Assembly (NCBI GenBank): GCA_002104945.1
Contig: MCFH01000028.1
Location: forward strand, 496,001-560,000
DNA length: 64,000 nucleotides
Reading direction: 5' to 3'
Source: Piromyces finnis
Lineage: Eukaryota > Neocallimastigomycota > Neocallimastigomycetes > Neocallimastigales > Neocallimastigaceae
The position numbers and the translations under genes were made by a program. The number at the start of each line of letters is the position of its first letter. Within the stretch, counting starts at the first letter, position 1. Shown in pieces: positions 37,901 to 56,537 of the stretch. Below the pieces are notes generated by a model. That model was given only the letters and a program-made list of their open reading frames with translations, was not told the origin of the DNA and did not search any database.

Positions 37901-40900
37901 TTCTTTTTACACCATCATAAATATAGAATTACAATTACAAATAGTTCAATACATTTATTAAATATTTTATAATTATTTTTTTTTTTTTTTTTGGAAATTA
38001 CAAAAAAAAATAAATTATTGCTTTTTAATCCTTTTTTATATTATATTAATTATTTTCTTATATATTTTTAAACCAAAGATTTATAATTATAGATATTTTT
38101 TCTTGATATTTTTTTTGAGTTATTAACTATCATTATAGTAGCCGTTTTATTTATTATCAAAAAAAAAAAAATTTTTTTTTTGATAATTGTATTATATTTT
38201 CAATTTAATTTAATAATATATGATAAAATTCAAAATAATTTTTCAGTAATAATATATACACTAAAGTTTTTTGAAACGAAAAAAAACCTCCTTATAAAAT
38301 ATTAATGGCTTTTATTCTCAAAAGTGTTGCTGCCAACTAGGCTGATAAAAATATTCTAGATCATTTATTAATTATGAAACAGTTACTTAACATTTTATAT
38401 TTATATATATTTCAATATAAAGGTATTATGTTGATCATTAATCAATATTATATATTATGAATATAAATGCTTTAATATTAAAAATTAATACTATAAAATA
38501 ATAATAGTAATAATGTTTAAATAAAAAAAAATGTTGATAATTATTAAAAATTAATTAATTTAAAAAAATTTTCTCGAATATATATAATTACTTAATATTT
38601 ATTATCTTTTATATATAATAATAAATGGAGTATAATAATAATTTAAAATTTATTGGCATTTATGAATATATATAAATATATTCTATTAATAAAAATAAAT
38701 ATATATAAAAATTACCTAATATATATATATTAAATAAGAAAAATTAATTTTACTAGAACCTATTAAATCATATCAGCATTACATTTTTTTTATTATTGTG
38801 TAATTATTTGTTTTGAATATAAGGAAAATAACCTCTCGAATAATCAACTAAAAAAATGAGTAGAAATTAAGAAAATTTTAATATCTTTTATTTTATTATA
38901 AATATATATAATTTTTTAAAATAACTTATAAATACTTTTATTACCAAATAGTTTTCTGCTTATTTGTTAAATAATATTTTCTTTTTTTTTTTTGATAAAC
39001 TTCGAAATAAAATATATTTTAATATAAAGTTTAATAAATCTTTCAAAAGCCAATAAAAATATTCTATTCAATAGTAAAAAAATAATTAAAATTTCTTAAT
39101 TTGGTGGTTTTTATAATTAATTTAAACATAAAATATATATTGATATATATTTTTAATATATTATTACCAACATATGAAAAAATACAAAAAAATTGATGTA
39201 GGCAGTTAACTTAATTATTAATACTTAATTGTTAGCAAATCAAATAATTACAAAAAAAATAATTAAATTTTCCATTATTATGTTTAATTATTATATATAG
39301 TAAAATGGATAAATGAATAAAATCAATGATTATGCTTAGTGACATAAATAAAGCTTTATAATAGTATTTGAAATAAGAGTATTTATAGAAATGCTAATAG
39401 TTCAAATAATCAAATGTTAATTTAAGCATTTTAATAGTTTAAAAATAATTAAATTATAATTAGTATTATTGAGAAAACTATTTTTATCCCCCAAAAATAA
39501 TTTAAAAATTCTTTTCTTTTGCACAAAACCTAACCAATATATATATGTTAAAATGTAAGAAATATAATTATTTAAATAATAGAAAGTGGATTAATTAAAT
39601 ATGATGAAATATGATAGGTGGTTAGCTTAGTTTAGCTAAATATGATTATTATATTCAATAAATTTAAATAATTTTGATATTTTTATACATTGTTTTTATT
39701 ATTGTATATTGTATCATTAATATTTCTTTAATTGAAATGTGAAATAAGAAAATTTTCACTGCCCATTAAGAGTTTTTATATGTAATTTAATATTAAAAAT
39801 TTTTATACTTTATTTTTTTTTAATAAATATTAATAAATTCAAATTTTTGGATAAAAAAAACTAAATTTATAAAAATTTTGAAGTTTGCTTAATAATAAAT
39901 ATGCTAATATTTATTTAAACCCGTATTTTGCTATTGAAAATGACTATAAACAAAAATATTAAAAATCAATAAAATTTATTATAAGATATTGTTAATAATA
40001 TATGTTCAATATTATCAACAATTTTAATATCTTTTTTTTTCAATTAAAATAATTGAATTGCTATTACTATTTTAGAATTATTTAAAATATTTAGTAGTTT
40101 TAATGTAAAATCTTTTATTTACTTCTTTTCCATGATATTTTTAATGGCCAACAATGAGAAAATTGTAAATAAACATCATATTTATATATTTTTTAAAAAA
40201 TATTATAAATTATTTTATAACATATAAATCCTAACCCATATCAAAGAATAAAAAAAGGCAGTACAACTAAAAATCTTAAAATTATTTTTTAATTATGGAA
40301 ACTATTTTCTTTTAATATATTATTATTGGATTAATATTTAAGGTTAAATGATTTAATATATAGTTGTATATAATATATATAAATCCCCAACCATGGTATA
40401 AATTAATATATTAATCAATTTGTAGAAAAGATAGTTTTATTTTTTATCTGCATTTTACATACTATAGAAATTTTAAATATTAAAAATATTTAGTTATGTA
40501 TCATTATTACAACACTATAAAATTTATACTAAATATATTAGTAGTTTCAGTTCATATAAGATATAAAAAATTTTAACAAAAAAATTAAATAAACAATAAA
40601 TTATACATATTATAAATCAAATGAATATATTATTATTTCCTTTTTAAGCATATAAAGTATATTAAAAAAGGATATAAATTAAAAATAATTTGCACTTTTT
40701 TCTTGTATATAATTTTCAAACTTTTTAAATAAAATATATTTTGTTTTATGTTCTTATTTTAATAGTACAAATTAATAATTTCCTTATATACAAGTAAATT
40801 ATATGAATAAATGTTTTTTTTTTTTTTTTTAAATTAAATAGTATAAAACTTTTTAGATAAACATATTTGATGTCTCATACTCATTTTATTTATTCAAAAT

Positions 40901-41102
40901 ATAAAGAACTTTATTTGAATATATTTACATTTAATTAATACTCAAATTTGTATATGAAATTTAAAAACAAATCTATATCATTCATCTGAAACAAAATAAA
41001 AAACAAAAAAGGTGGAAAAAAATTAAAGAAATGAAAGTAAATATATATTTATGTGTTTAAAAAAAAAAAACACTATAGTACAATTCTTTTTTATGTTTTC
41101 TT
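34983..41102. other. Six-kilobase gene-free AT-rich region
   Basis: I see no coding frame, RNA gene or clear mobile element here. It is dominated by A/T runs and short TA/AAT motifs. A few less AT-rich patches (for example about 37230-37400 and 38280-38370) do not match any RNA or protein I know. The synthase promoter should lie near its left end; no motif stands out. Confidence 0.5.
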
Positions 41103-43179
41103 CTAAACACAAGAGAAGTAATATTTTTTATTTGAAGATAATTCATCTCTCTTCTTGAAATGATATTCTTCTAAATCATTAAATAATTCATCTTTATTAT
41201 TATTATCAATATCATCGTCATTAATAACTTCAATTCGGTCATATATATTAATTGATTGCTTGGTTTCGTTAATTTTATTGTTATTGTAATTTTCTTTTTT
41301 AATGATTTCTGGTGTAGTTTTTATGGTATCAGAGTCATTGGCTTGGTAAACTGTCCATCCAATACTAGAAAGAATAGTTAATTCTCTTTTTCCTAAAAGT
41401 TGAGAGTTCTTTTTAAAAAGTTGTTCACCTTTATTTATAAAGGTACACATAATGCCATCTTCTTTACTTCTTGCTACATGAAAAATAGAATCGCATTGAG
41501 TATGTGAACCAGATAAATTATCTAACCATTCATTATAAACAAAAGTTTCAATTGGTATATATTTATTTGTAATATTGGATTTGATTTCATTATTATTTTG
41601 GAAAATGGTAGAATCATCTTCATTAAATATCCATTGTGAACATAAAGCATAATTATAAATGAAAGAGGTACCTTCAAAAATATCCATGTTATCTTCAATT
41701 TTCTTAATGGCTAATGATACATAATTATCAACAATTTTGTCTGACTCATATAAGGCTGATAAATAATTCCATATTGGTATGTTATAATTAGAAGATTTAT
41801 CATATATATTTAGATACTTATCAAAAATAAAAAGTGGAAGGATTTCTTTTATGACTGGTGTATTAAAATGACCATTATAGCCATAATGAAAATATGGAAG
41901 GAGATATGGATGTTCTTTTTGAGATGATACAACATTAAAAATATAATTGAAATCTTTTTTAAAGGATTGACTTAAGCTACTAATAATGCCCATTCCATGT
42001 AAAATTTCGTGAGCCATGACATGTTGGAAATCAACTTGTTCTTGTTCAATTTCTGTTTCGTCCGACTGTTATTATTAATATTTTGATAATATCATTTATA
42101 AAATTAATTCATATGTATCATTTAAAATATTCATATTCATTATTAATTGTTTATAAAAGTTTTAGTAATTAATAATAATAAGTTTGATTTTAATAAAGTT
42201 ATAATTATTTAGTAGTAATATTGTTATTAATATTTAAAATAAAAACAAAAATATAAAAAGGGTTATATAATGCATTATTATATTTATAAATTATATAAAT
42301 AATATTTATAATTTATTAAATTTAAAAAATATATAAAAAATCAAAATATTAATAAAAATTATATTTAATGCATAGTAATATAAATGTACAAATATCATTA
42401 CATACCCAATACCAATAATTAATATCTGTATTTATTGTTAGTTGAATGTCAAAGGGTGTGTATTCAATTTCACCATCTATATTCAATTGTTTAACTAAAG
42501 ATTGTGGATATAAATAGGGAGTTTCGTTAATATCGCTTCTAAGTGAATAAAAAGCAGTTGGTGTAGTAATAGCTTCAGTTTTAACTGCTCCACAGTCTTT
42601 ATTCATTGTCTTACAAAATGAGAGTGATTTTACTAATATATTAATTGGTTTTTTAATTTCTATTTGTAATTCCAAACTTTTTCCAACATTATTTAAATTT
42701 GTTTTAATTTTCTCACATTTTTCAATTGTGGAATCAATACAGAAGATTTGGAAATTAAATAAATTTATATCTTTTTTTTGAGAAGATTCTATATTTTCAT
42801 TAGATAATGAAATAACATTTGATAAATTATTAATGTCGGTAGCTTTATCAAATTCATCGTGCTTTGAATTCATTTTTTTATGATACCTATCATTTTTTTC
42901 ATTATAATTAAGAATTTTAATATAATCTCTAGTTTTTTGAGTTATATTTTCATCAATGGCATCATCATCATTATCCTCACTATTTTTAAGTTCTAAATAA
43001 TCGACACTTTTAACTCGATGTTTATACACATCAATATTATATCTTTGAACAATTTTTCCAACTTTATTGTTAATATTTGATGAAAAATTTAAGGGCTTTC
43101 CAATAACATTTGTAATCAAAGATAAACTACTAATAATAAACAACAAATATGACAGATTTAGTTTGTTAATATTTTTCAT
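41103..43179 (-). CDS. Secreted HExxH metalloprotease-like protein, two exons
   Basis: Exons 43179-42406 and 42065-41103 join in frame (NYWYW|SDETE) to 578 residues. Residues 1-27 form a signal peptide (LSYLLFIISSLSLITNVIG). A propeptide-like charged region follows. The core is FQHVMAHEILHGMGIISS, with zinc-ligand-like His277 and His281 and catalytic Glu278. The pattern resembles the metzincin HExxHxxGxxH, but the eleventh position is Ser287 instead of the third ligand His. A GIMC stretch further on could serve as the Met-turn. Cys residues in both halves fit an extracellular fold. The C-terminal tail is Asn/Asp/Lys-rich and probably disordered. I infer a secreted zinc peptidase or a relative of one; the substrate is unknown. 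Confidence 0.75.
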
Positions 43180-43974
43180 TTTTCTACTTTTTTTTTTTTT
43201 ATAATTGTGCTATTAATATTTGTAGTTTCAATTTCAATTTGAATAGTAAAAATTATGTAAATTTTTTATAATTTAAAAACTTTTTAAAGTTTTTTTTTTT
43301 TTTTTAAATTTAAAATTTTTATTTTGTATAATATATTAAAAAATATATTATGAATTTATAGTAAAGTGGTTGTTATATTTTAAAATTATGTATTCAATTA
43401 ATTCTTATGGAGTATTCATAATTATAGAAATAATTATTTTAAAGTGTTAATATAAATGTGAAGTTTAAACAATGTTTCTTATATTTCCATATAATGTATT
43501 GACTTTAGTAATTTTTAATATTATTAAATATTATTCTTTAATATTTTTAATATTTAGTATACTTATATTAAAAAGAAACTATAGCTTGAAAATATTTACA
43601 ATCAAACTATTATATACAATATTTTTATTTTTATTCAAATTAAAGTATATATTTTACTCTTTACAAGATATACATATTTATTATTTTATTTGTGTAACTC
43701 ATTTTTTTGTAACAATAAGTAATAATGGGAAATGAATAAATTATAAATAATTCACATACATATTTTAAATAAAAAGTAATTCCAATTTATTTATTTAATA
43801 TCTAAATACTAATATTTTGTTTAAATATTTTTTTATTTATTACTATGTAATTTATATCAATATAAGACAGTCTTAAGAGAAAACTATTCTAAAATTAATT
43901 GACAAATATGTGAATTAAATTTTTGAATAGTTTTACAATAGTTTAAATCATTAAATCTAAATTTTATTTAAATA

Positions 43975-44028
<54 letters not shown>

Positions 44029-44407
44029 GAAATAAAAAAACATAGTGTAAGATTTTTTTTTTTATTGCAATATTTTGAAGAAGAAATTAAAAAAAAAAAA
44101 AAAAAGTATTAATAATACCATTAATATAATATAATATAATATACTATTTAATTCTAAAAGAAAAATATTAGATTTATTAAGTTATTAAGTTATAACATTA
44201 TTATCAACTCAAAGCAATAATGATAATATTAAAATATCAGGATTACAATAAAAAATTTAAATAATAATAATAAAAAAAACATTAAAATATGTAAATAACT
44301 GGATTTATCAATAATTACTATTATTGTTTAATATTAATTTATCAAACAAACAATATCATATTAAATAATTTTTATATATTTATTCTGTATTAGAAATATA
44401 TCTTAAA
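43180..44407. other. Intergenic region between divergent genes
   Basis: It holds the promoters of the metalloprotease-like gene and of tafazzin, which diverge. An (AT)n tract lies at 43979-44013, followed by a T-run. The ATG frame at 43472-43735 is a Phe/Ile/Tyr-rich chance frame. No RNA gene is seen. Confidence 0.5.
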
Positions 44408-45701
44408 ATGAAAGGGAAATTGAGAAAAGTATATAATGATTTCCTTTTTTATGGGACTAATAAAGCTACAAAATTTGGTTGTTGCATGTTAAAGAATTGT
44501 TATTTATTTCCAAATAGATTGGAACGGTTAATTTTAAATAGACCAAAAGATGTACCTCTTATTACCTATTGTAATCATTTGACGGTTATTGATGATCCTG
44601 TTATATGGGGTGGAATTAATAAAAAATGTATAAATCCAGAGACATTTCGTCATACTGTAGGCGCTAAAGAACTTTGTTCAGGAAAAGGATTTTTAAATGA
44701 TTTTTTTAATGCAGCTAAGGTTTTTTTTTTTTTTTTTTAAATTGATTAGCATTAGCATATATAAATGTTACATATAATTATCATTAATTAATATAATATA
44801 ATAAATTTCTATTTTCATTTAAGTTATATATTATTATACTGAAAATTTTTAATTATCTGTTTTATTATTTTCTATATAAATATAAATTAATATAAATTAA
44901 ATATACTAAAAAAAAAAAAAGATTATAACAGTAATTCGTGGTAATGGTGTTTATCAAAAGGATCTCGATAAAGCAGTAGAGGTTGTGAACAGTGGTGAAT
45001 GGCTTCATATTTTCCCTGAAGGAAAAATTCACCCAAATAAAAATAGTCGTATTAACGATTTTAAATGGGGTATTGGTAGATTTATTATGGAATCAAAGAA
45101 ATGTCCAATCGTTGTTCCTATTTATATTCATGATTTAGATAAGGTTATATTTGTGAATAAACCTTTCATTAATTTAAAAGAAAAGTTTGTTATATCTTAT
45201 GGTAATCCAGTTAATATTGAACCACTTTTTAATAAATGGAATAAAATTAGAAATAATACAAAAAAATTAGCAAAGGCAAATATACATTTTAAATCTACTA
45301 AAGAGGCTGATTCCTTTTTAAATAGTGATTTTTCATTGGATATAAATTCAGAAAGTAACTTTCAAAATAGTTCGAGTTCTATGTTAACCCAACATATTTG
45401 GGAAAGATTATCACGATCTAAAAATAAAGCTTTTTCTATTGTCCCTACTGTTTTTAAACCATTAAATTATTTAAACCCATTAAAATATAGCGAAGATGAC
45501 CAAGAACATTTTATGATTAACGGAATTCAAGTAATTCGTTCCCAATTTACTAATATCTTAAAAGAAGGTCTTATAACCTTAAAAAAAGAAACTCAAGATT
45601 GGATTTCCAATAAACAACAACAATTATCATCAAACTTTAAAAATCCATCTGATTTTCAAAAACGGTTTAGAATAAATATTTATTATGATAATGAATCGTA
45701 A
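44408..45701 (+). CDS. TAZ1: Tafazzin-type phospholipid-lysophospholipid acyltransferase, two exons
   Basis: Tafazzins move acyl chains between phospholipids and remodel cardiolipin in mitochondrial membranes. Exons 44408-44719 and 44922-45701 join in frame (FNAAK|IITVIRGNGVYQKD) to 363 residues. The acyltransferase HX4D motif is in YCNHLTVIDDPVIWG (exon 1), and the second block is GEWLHIFPEGKIHPN (exon 2), which matches tafazzin better than other PlsC-like enzymes. The C-terminal part (Asn/Ser-rich, then LNPLKY..) is poorly conserved and longer than usual. The intron is about 200 nt, with a T-run after the donor and an A-run before the AG acceptor. There is no obvious transmembrane helix beyond the N-terminal amphipathic region. 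In a gut fungus the target would have to be hydrogenosomal membranes. Confidence 0.9.
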
Positions 45702-47200
45702 TAATCAAGGTTAAATAACTTTATTTTCTTTTATAATATACAATCGTTCTTGTATACTACTAGCATTAATTTAAAATATCAATTTCATTATTAAATATGA
45801 AAAAATAATAGAACATATATGAAATATAAATATATATATATAAATGCTTATTAGAGTTTTTTTGAATGAAATTATACCAAAATATTATTAAAATTTCTTT
45901 AATTATTTAATACACCTTATTTATCAAAAATTTAAATTCATAAAAAAGTTTTGCTTATAAATACAGAAAATGAAAAATTAAAATGAAATAGAAAGTAAAT
46001 TAAAATAAAAAAATAGATATTTAAAAATATCTCATCATAATTCATTTAATTTGCATTTATTATTTGTGATATCAAAATTTGTAAAACATTTATATATAAA
46101 TTATTTATAATATTTTAAGAAAAATAATAAGGAAAAATGTATAATCCTTTTATTAGAATAAACCAATCACACACTTACTTAATATATTAATAAATGAAGA
46201 ATATATAATATTAATTTAAATGTTGAAAGTAGTTAAACAAAATGTATACATAAAATACTTTTAAAAATGTATAAATGCATTTTTATAAATTTAAGAGCAA
46301 TTATATTTATTATATTTATTAATATATATTGTTTAATTAAACTATTTAATTGGAAAAGATTAAGCAAAAAAAAAAAAAAAAAAAAAGTACAATTAAAATT
46401 AAAATTGTAATAATATATATTTTTTAAGTTAACCTTTTATTTTAAGTAAATAAATTTAAATTTCGAATTTAAAAAGAAATCCTTCTTTCAAAAATTTAAT
46501 TAAATTTTATTTATTTATTTTTTTCTTTTCATTTCTTTTCAATTTTTAATAATAATTATTAAAATTTTAATTAATATAAATAATTAATTGAATCATTAAT
46601 AAGAAGAAGTGGAAGAAAAAAGAATTAAAAGTCAAATTAATATTGTATAATAATTTAATTCATTTTACCAAAATTAAAAATTTTCATTATTATCAAAGTA
46701 AGTATATTAGAAGATTTACAAATAATATAAAATATACAATTTGCATATAAACTTTTTTTTTATATGTTAATCGTTGAAAAATGAAATTTCAAAAATTAGT
46801 ATATAAAGTGAGTAAAGTGTAAAAATAAGAGGATTTAGTTGTACAATTACTATAATATTCACCGGCCGATACTATGAAACATTAGACCTTCTAAAATATA
46901 TAAATAATTATATTTTAAATCATGAATAATAATCAAAATTGCAAATACTAATTTTTTCATATATTGATATTTATCATAATTCAATATTTATCTATTTATT
47001 GTTATGTTATTACTTTTTTTTTTTTTTTTATATAATCTTAATATATTATAAACTAATTTATTCTTATTTATTAAAATGTATATATAATGCATATTTAATT
47101 CATTTTTAATATTTAATATTTTATTAAATGTGTACATTTTATATTTTCAATTATATAAATCATTAATATATTTTTTTAGTAGAATATACAAGTAGTTAAT
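45702..47200. other. AT-rich spacer
   Basis: No gene is supported. The only unusual patch is about 46858-46892 (CACCGGCCGATACTATG and following), a small GC-richer island whose nature I cannot tell. Confidence 0.5.
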
Positions 47201-50200
47201 ATGGCTCCAAAGGATAATGTTCAAGAAGAAGAACCACTTCAAGCTGTTATTATTACAGATAGTTTTAACAATCGTTATAAGCCTTTAACTTTAGATAAGC
47301 CAAGAGTAAATTTCATTTAAATAATTTTAAATTTAATATATATAGTATATTTAAATATTTAAAAACAAACAAAACAAAACAAAACATAAAAAACAAAACA
47401 AACAAACAAAAAAAAATAATATATTTTTATTAAGATTTATATTATAAATATAAATTAATCAGAAAAAATTAATATTAATGAATATAAATAAATACAAATA
47501 ATTATAAAAAGTAAAAGAAAGACATTTTAATAATTTTTAATATTTTTTTAATATTTTTTTTTATATAAACTTTCAGTGTTTATTACCACTTGGTAACATG
47601 CCAATGATTGATTATACTCTTGAATTTTTAGCTGTTTCACAAGTTCAAGAAATTTTTATTTTAAGTTGTTATCAATCTGAAAAAGTTAGAGATTATATAC
47701 AGTAAATATAAAAAAAAGAAAAAGAAAAAGAAAATTAATGAAATAATGAATATTTATTTAATAGCATTCTTATTTTAATTTTTGCTAATTAAAAATATAA
47801 ACGAAATAAAAATTTATTTGAATTTTATAATTACATTTTAGAAATTCACACTGGGTTAAGACTTCCTTACCACCAAAGATTCACACTATTGCTATGCAAG
47901 AATGTTATAGTGTTGGTGATGCTATTCGTGAACTTGATGCTAAACAACTTTTAAGAGGTGATTTTATATTAGTTAGTGGTGATGTTATTTCTAATATCAA
48001 TCTTGATGCTATCTTAGAAGAACACAAGTAAATAGCAATTTATATATAATAATGAATATAAATTATAAATTGTAAATAAAATATATATTAAAAAATAACT
48101 ATAATAATAATTACAACAACAATAATAAAGGAAGCGTCGTGAAACTGATAAGAATTGTATTATGACTATGGTATTAAAACAAGCTAGCCCAAAACATAGA
48201 TTAAGGTAATATGAATTTCATTTATCCTTTTTTTAATTATTAGTTGTTTTATAATATTTATAAAGATATTCATATTTATATTTATTGTAAATTTATATTA
48301 TTATAAAATAGAGCTCAAGGTGAAGAAGCTTTATATATTTTGGATTCAAAAACTAACCAATGTGTTCATTGTGAACCTTTAGAACTTTACCCACAAAAAA
48401 ATAAATTTAAGGTTGATATTGAAGCTTTTGAAAGTCATCCAAGAGTTCAAATCAGAAATGATTTAGTAGATTGTCAAATTGATATATGTACTTTAGAAGT
48501 TCCAGCTTTATTCACTGAAAATTTTGATTACCAAGATATAAGAAAAGATTTTGTTCGTGGTATTCTTCAATCAGATATTCTTGGTAAAACCATTTATTGT
48601 CATGTTTTATCCAACCAATATGCTGCTAGAGCAAAGTCTACTAAGATGTATGATGCTATTTCGTAAGTAAACTCCCATTTTATTTATTTAAAATTAAACT
48701 TAATTGTTTATTATAAATAAGATGATAATATTCAAGTTGAATATAAAAATAAAATCAATAGTAAGAAAATTATACCAAAATTTCAAAATTTATTTATTAC
48801 AACATAATAATTTTATATTTTTATTTAATAATTTTAAATTAAAAAAAAATAGTAAAGATGTTATTTCAAGATGGACTTTCCCACTTACTCCAGATAGTAA
48901 CATTCAACAAGGTGATAACTACAGACACAGTAGAAATCAAATTTACAAGGATCAAACCGTTATTTTAGCAAGGTAAATTAATAATTAATTAATAATTTAT
49001 ATAATAAATTTTTAATTTTAATATCTAATAATAATTTATATTATTAATTTTAATTTAAAAGATCAGCTAAACTTATCGAAAAGGTTATTGTTGGTGCTAA
49101 TACTGAAATTGGTGAAAATTCAAGAATCTCTAATTCTACTATTGGCCATAACTGTAAAATCGGTGATAATGTTGTTATTGAAAATTCATACATTTGGGAT
49201 GATGTTGTTATTGAATCAAATTGTAATATATATAAGTCATTCGTTGCTAATGGTGCTCATATCTGGGAAAATGTTGACGTTAAGAAAGGAAGCATGATTT
49301 CATATAATGTTGAAGTTGGTCCAGATACAGTCATTGATGAATTTACTAAATTAACTCTTCATCAAGAAGATGAAGATGGAAATGAATACAAAAAAATGGG
49401 TATATTTCAAAATATAATATTTATACATATTTATATTATTTAATTATATTATATCATTTTTTTATTATTTTATTAATATATATTTTTAATGTTTAAATAT
49501 ATATGAATTGAAATTATTATATTAGAACTTGGTGAAAAATGTAACGCTTATTTATATGAAGACAAGAATACTGAAGAAGATGATGACGACTTTGATAAGA
49601 ATGAAAACTTAACTATTAAAATGTCATATTTAGGTAGAGAGAACATTGTTCAAGAATTTAATGATCTCGATGATTCTGATATTTCATCTTCTGATTCAGA
49701 AGCCGAATTCTTAGATGATGAAGCTATTCAACAAAGTAATTTTTTTTTTTTTTTTTGTATTTATATAAATATTTAAGTTTTTTTCTATTATAAACATATA
49801 CCATATTTATTATTATATATAAACCAAAATAAATTAATTTTTTAATATTAATGTAATATATATCGAACATTAAATGTTTATAACTTTATATATATAAATA
49901 GAGAACAACAGAGAAATTATTGCTACTTTAGAAAGAGCCTTTGCTGAAAACCATGCTATCGAAAATGCTGCTTTAGAATTAAATACCTTAAAGATGGCTT
50001 GTAATATTCAATTTAGAGATCTTCGTGTTTTAGCTATTCCTGCTGTTTTAAGTCGTATTGATGCTGATCATCCAGCTCAAAGTGTAATATATAATAGTAT
50101 CATTTAATATTATTTTTTTTTTTATTAAAATATTATTATTAAAATTTAATTTTAATTTATATATAATAGATAATAGAAAGATGGGGTCCATTAATCGCAA

Positions 50201-50313
50201 AGTTTATTCATTCTGATGAAGATCAAATTGATGCTATTTACTCTATTCAAGTACTTATTTTTTTCTTTTTAATTAATATATTAATTTATTAATTAAATAA
50301 AAAGGCTTATTAA

Positions 50314-50360
<47 letters not shown>

Positions 50361-50750
50361 CTTTTAAAAAATAATAATAGAAATTCTGTGCCAAGAGTGA
50401 ATATCATTCAAAGATGCTTGCTGTTATATTAAAAATATTCTATGATATTGATGTTATTGATGAAGATGTTATTCTTTACTGGTTTGAAAAATCAGCTTCT
50501 GATGAATCATTGACAGAAAAAGAAAAAGCATTAAGATCTACTGTAAATATTTTTATTTTAATATTTTATTTATTGTTATTTCATTAATTATAATTATAAT
50601 TATTTGAACTATTTTTAGGCATTACCATTAATTCAATGGCTTCAATCTGCTGAAGAAGAATCAGATGAAGACGATGATGATGAAGATGATGACGAAGAAG
50701 AATCTGATGATGATGATGATGATGATGATGAAGAATCAGATTCTGATTAA
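47201..50750 (+). CDS. GCD6: Translation initiation factor eIF2B subunit epsilon, 12 exons
   Basis: Catalytic subunit of the guanine-nucleotide exchange factor for eIF2. Exons: 47201-47305, 47577-47701, 47842-48027, 48131-48205, 48312-48662, 48853-48972, 49062-49399, 49526-49735, 49902-50083, 50170-50250, 50381-50542, 50619-50750. They give 688 residues, close to the usual length. The N-terminal nucleotidyltransferase-like domain starts LQAVIITDSFNNRYKPLTL and includes LLPLGNMPMIDYTLEFLAVS. The middle left-handed beta-helix shows hexapeptide repeats (IGENSRISNSTIGHNCKIGD). The C-terminal W2/HEAT region carries RWGPLIAKF and LIQWLQSAEEES, the family's catalytic end, followed by a long Asp/Glu tail. 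Introns are about 80-270 nt; one contains an ATT repeat (50315-50361). Confidence 0.95.
50315..50361. repeat. (ATT)n microsatellite in an eIF2B-epsilon intron
   Basis: About 15 ATT units in the tenth intron (50251-50380). The intron's splice sites are outside the repeat. Confidence 0.85.
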
Positions 50751-51129
50751 TAAATTTAAAGAATATTTTTTATTATTCAAAAAAAAAAAAAAAAAAAAAA
50801 AAATCTGACAATATATTAGATATAAAGTTTTATTTATTTATTACTTTTTTTTTTCTTTATTGATTTTTTATATAAAATGTTTAATACATATTTAATAATT
50901 AATTAATATTAAAAAATCAATACATTAACATCTAATTAAAAACCAATAAAACAATAAATTATATTGCAAATAATTAATAATAAAAAAAAAAATATAAATA
51001 TTTTATAATTTTAAAATTTGAAATTTTTATACAATAATTTTTATTTTAATGTTTTATATGCTATATTTTTATTTATATTTAACCATGTGCTTTTATTAAT
51101 TTTTATTAAATACTAAACAATAAATGCTT
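50751..51129. other. Gap between convergent genes
   Basis: Joint 3' region of eIF2B epsilon (plus) and DIS3L (minus). It contains an A-run at 50779-50803 and otherwise AT-rich filler. No gene is seen. Confidence 0.6.
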
Positions 51130-56283
<5,154 letters not shown>

Positions 56284-56537
56284 ATTTACACCCTTCTAAT
56301 AGTTTTCACAGTAGTAAAATAATATATATTTATATTTTGTTCAAAGTTTAATTTATTATCCAATCAAGTTTTCATATCAAATAATTAATAATTAATTTAT
56401 TTTATTTATAAATAATTATTAAAGATTAATTTTATATAGTAATACATACATAATATAACTGTACTTTTAAGCTATTATAAAATATTGTTCATAAAAAATT
56501 AATAATAGATTATTTTTTTATTTATAATTTATTAATA
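56284..56537. promoter_or_regulatory. Shared 254-bp divergent promoter region (DIS3L / SNRNP35)
   Basis: The two start codons face away from each other across 254 bp of AT-rich DNA, so the promoters must overlap or abut. No defined motif is visible. Shared control is an inference from spacing. Confidence 0.5.

Noticed and set aside
43472..43735. 87-codon frame resembling a membrane protein
   Set aside because: Hydrophobic only because T-rich; no homology signal, intergenic between divergent promoters.
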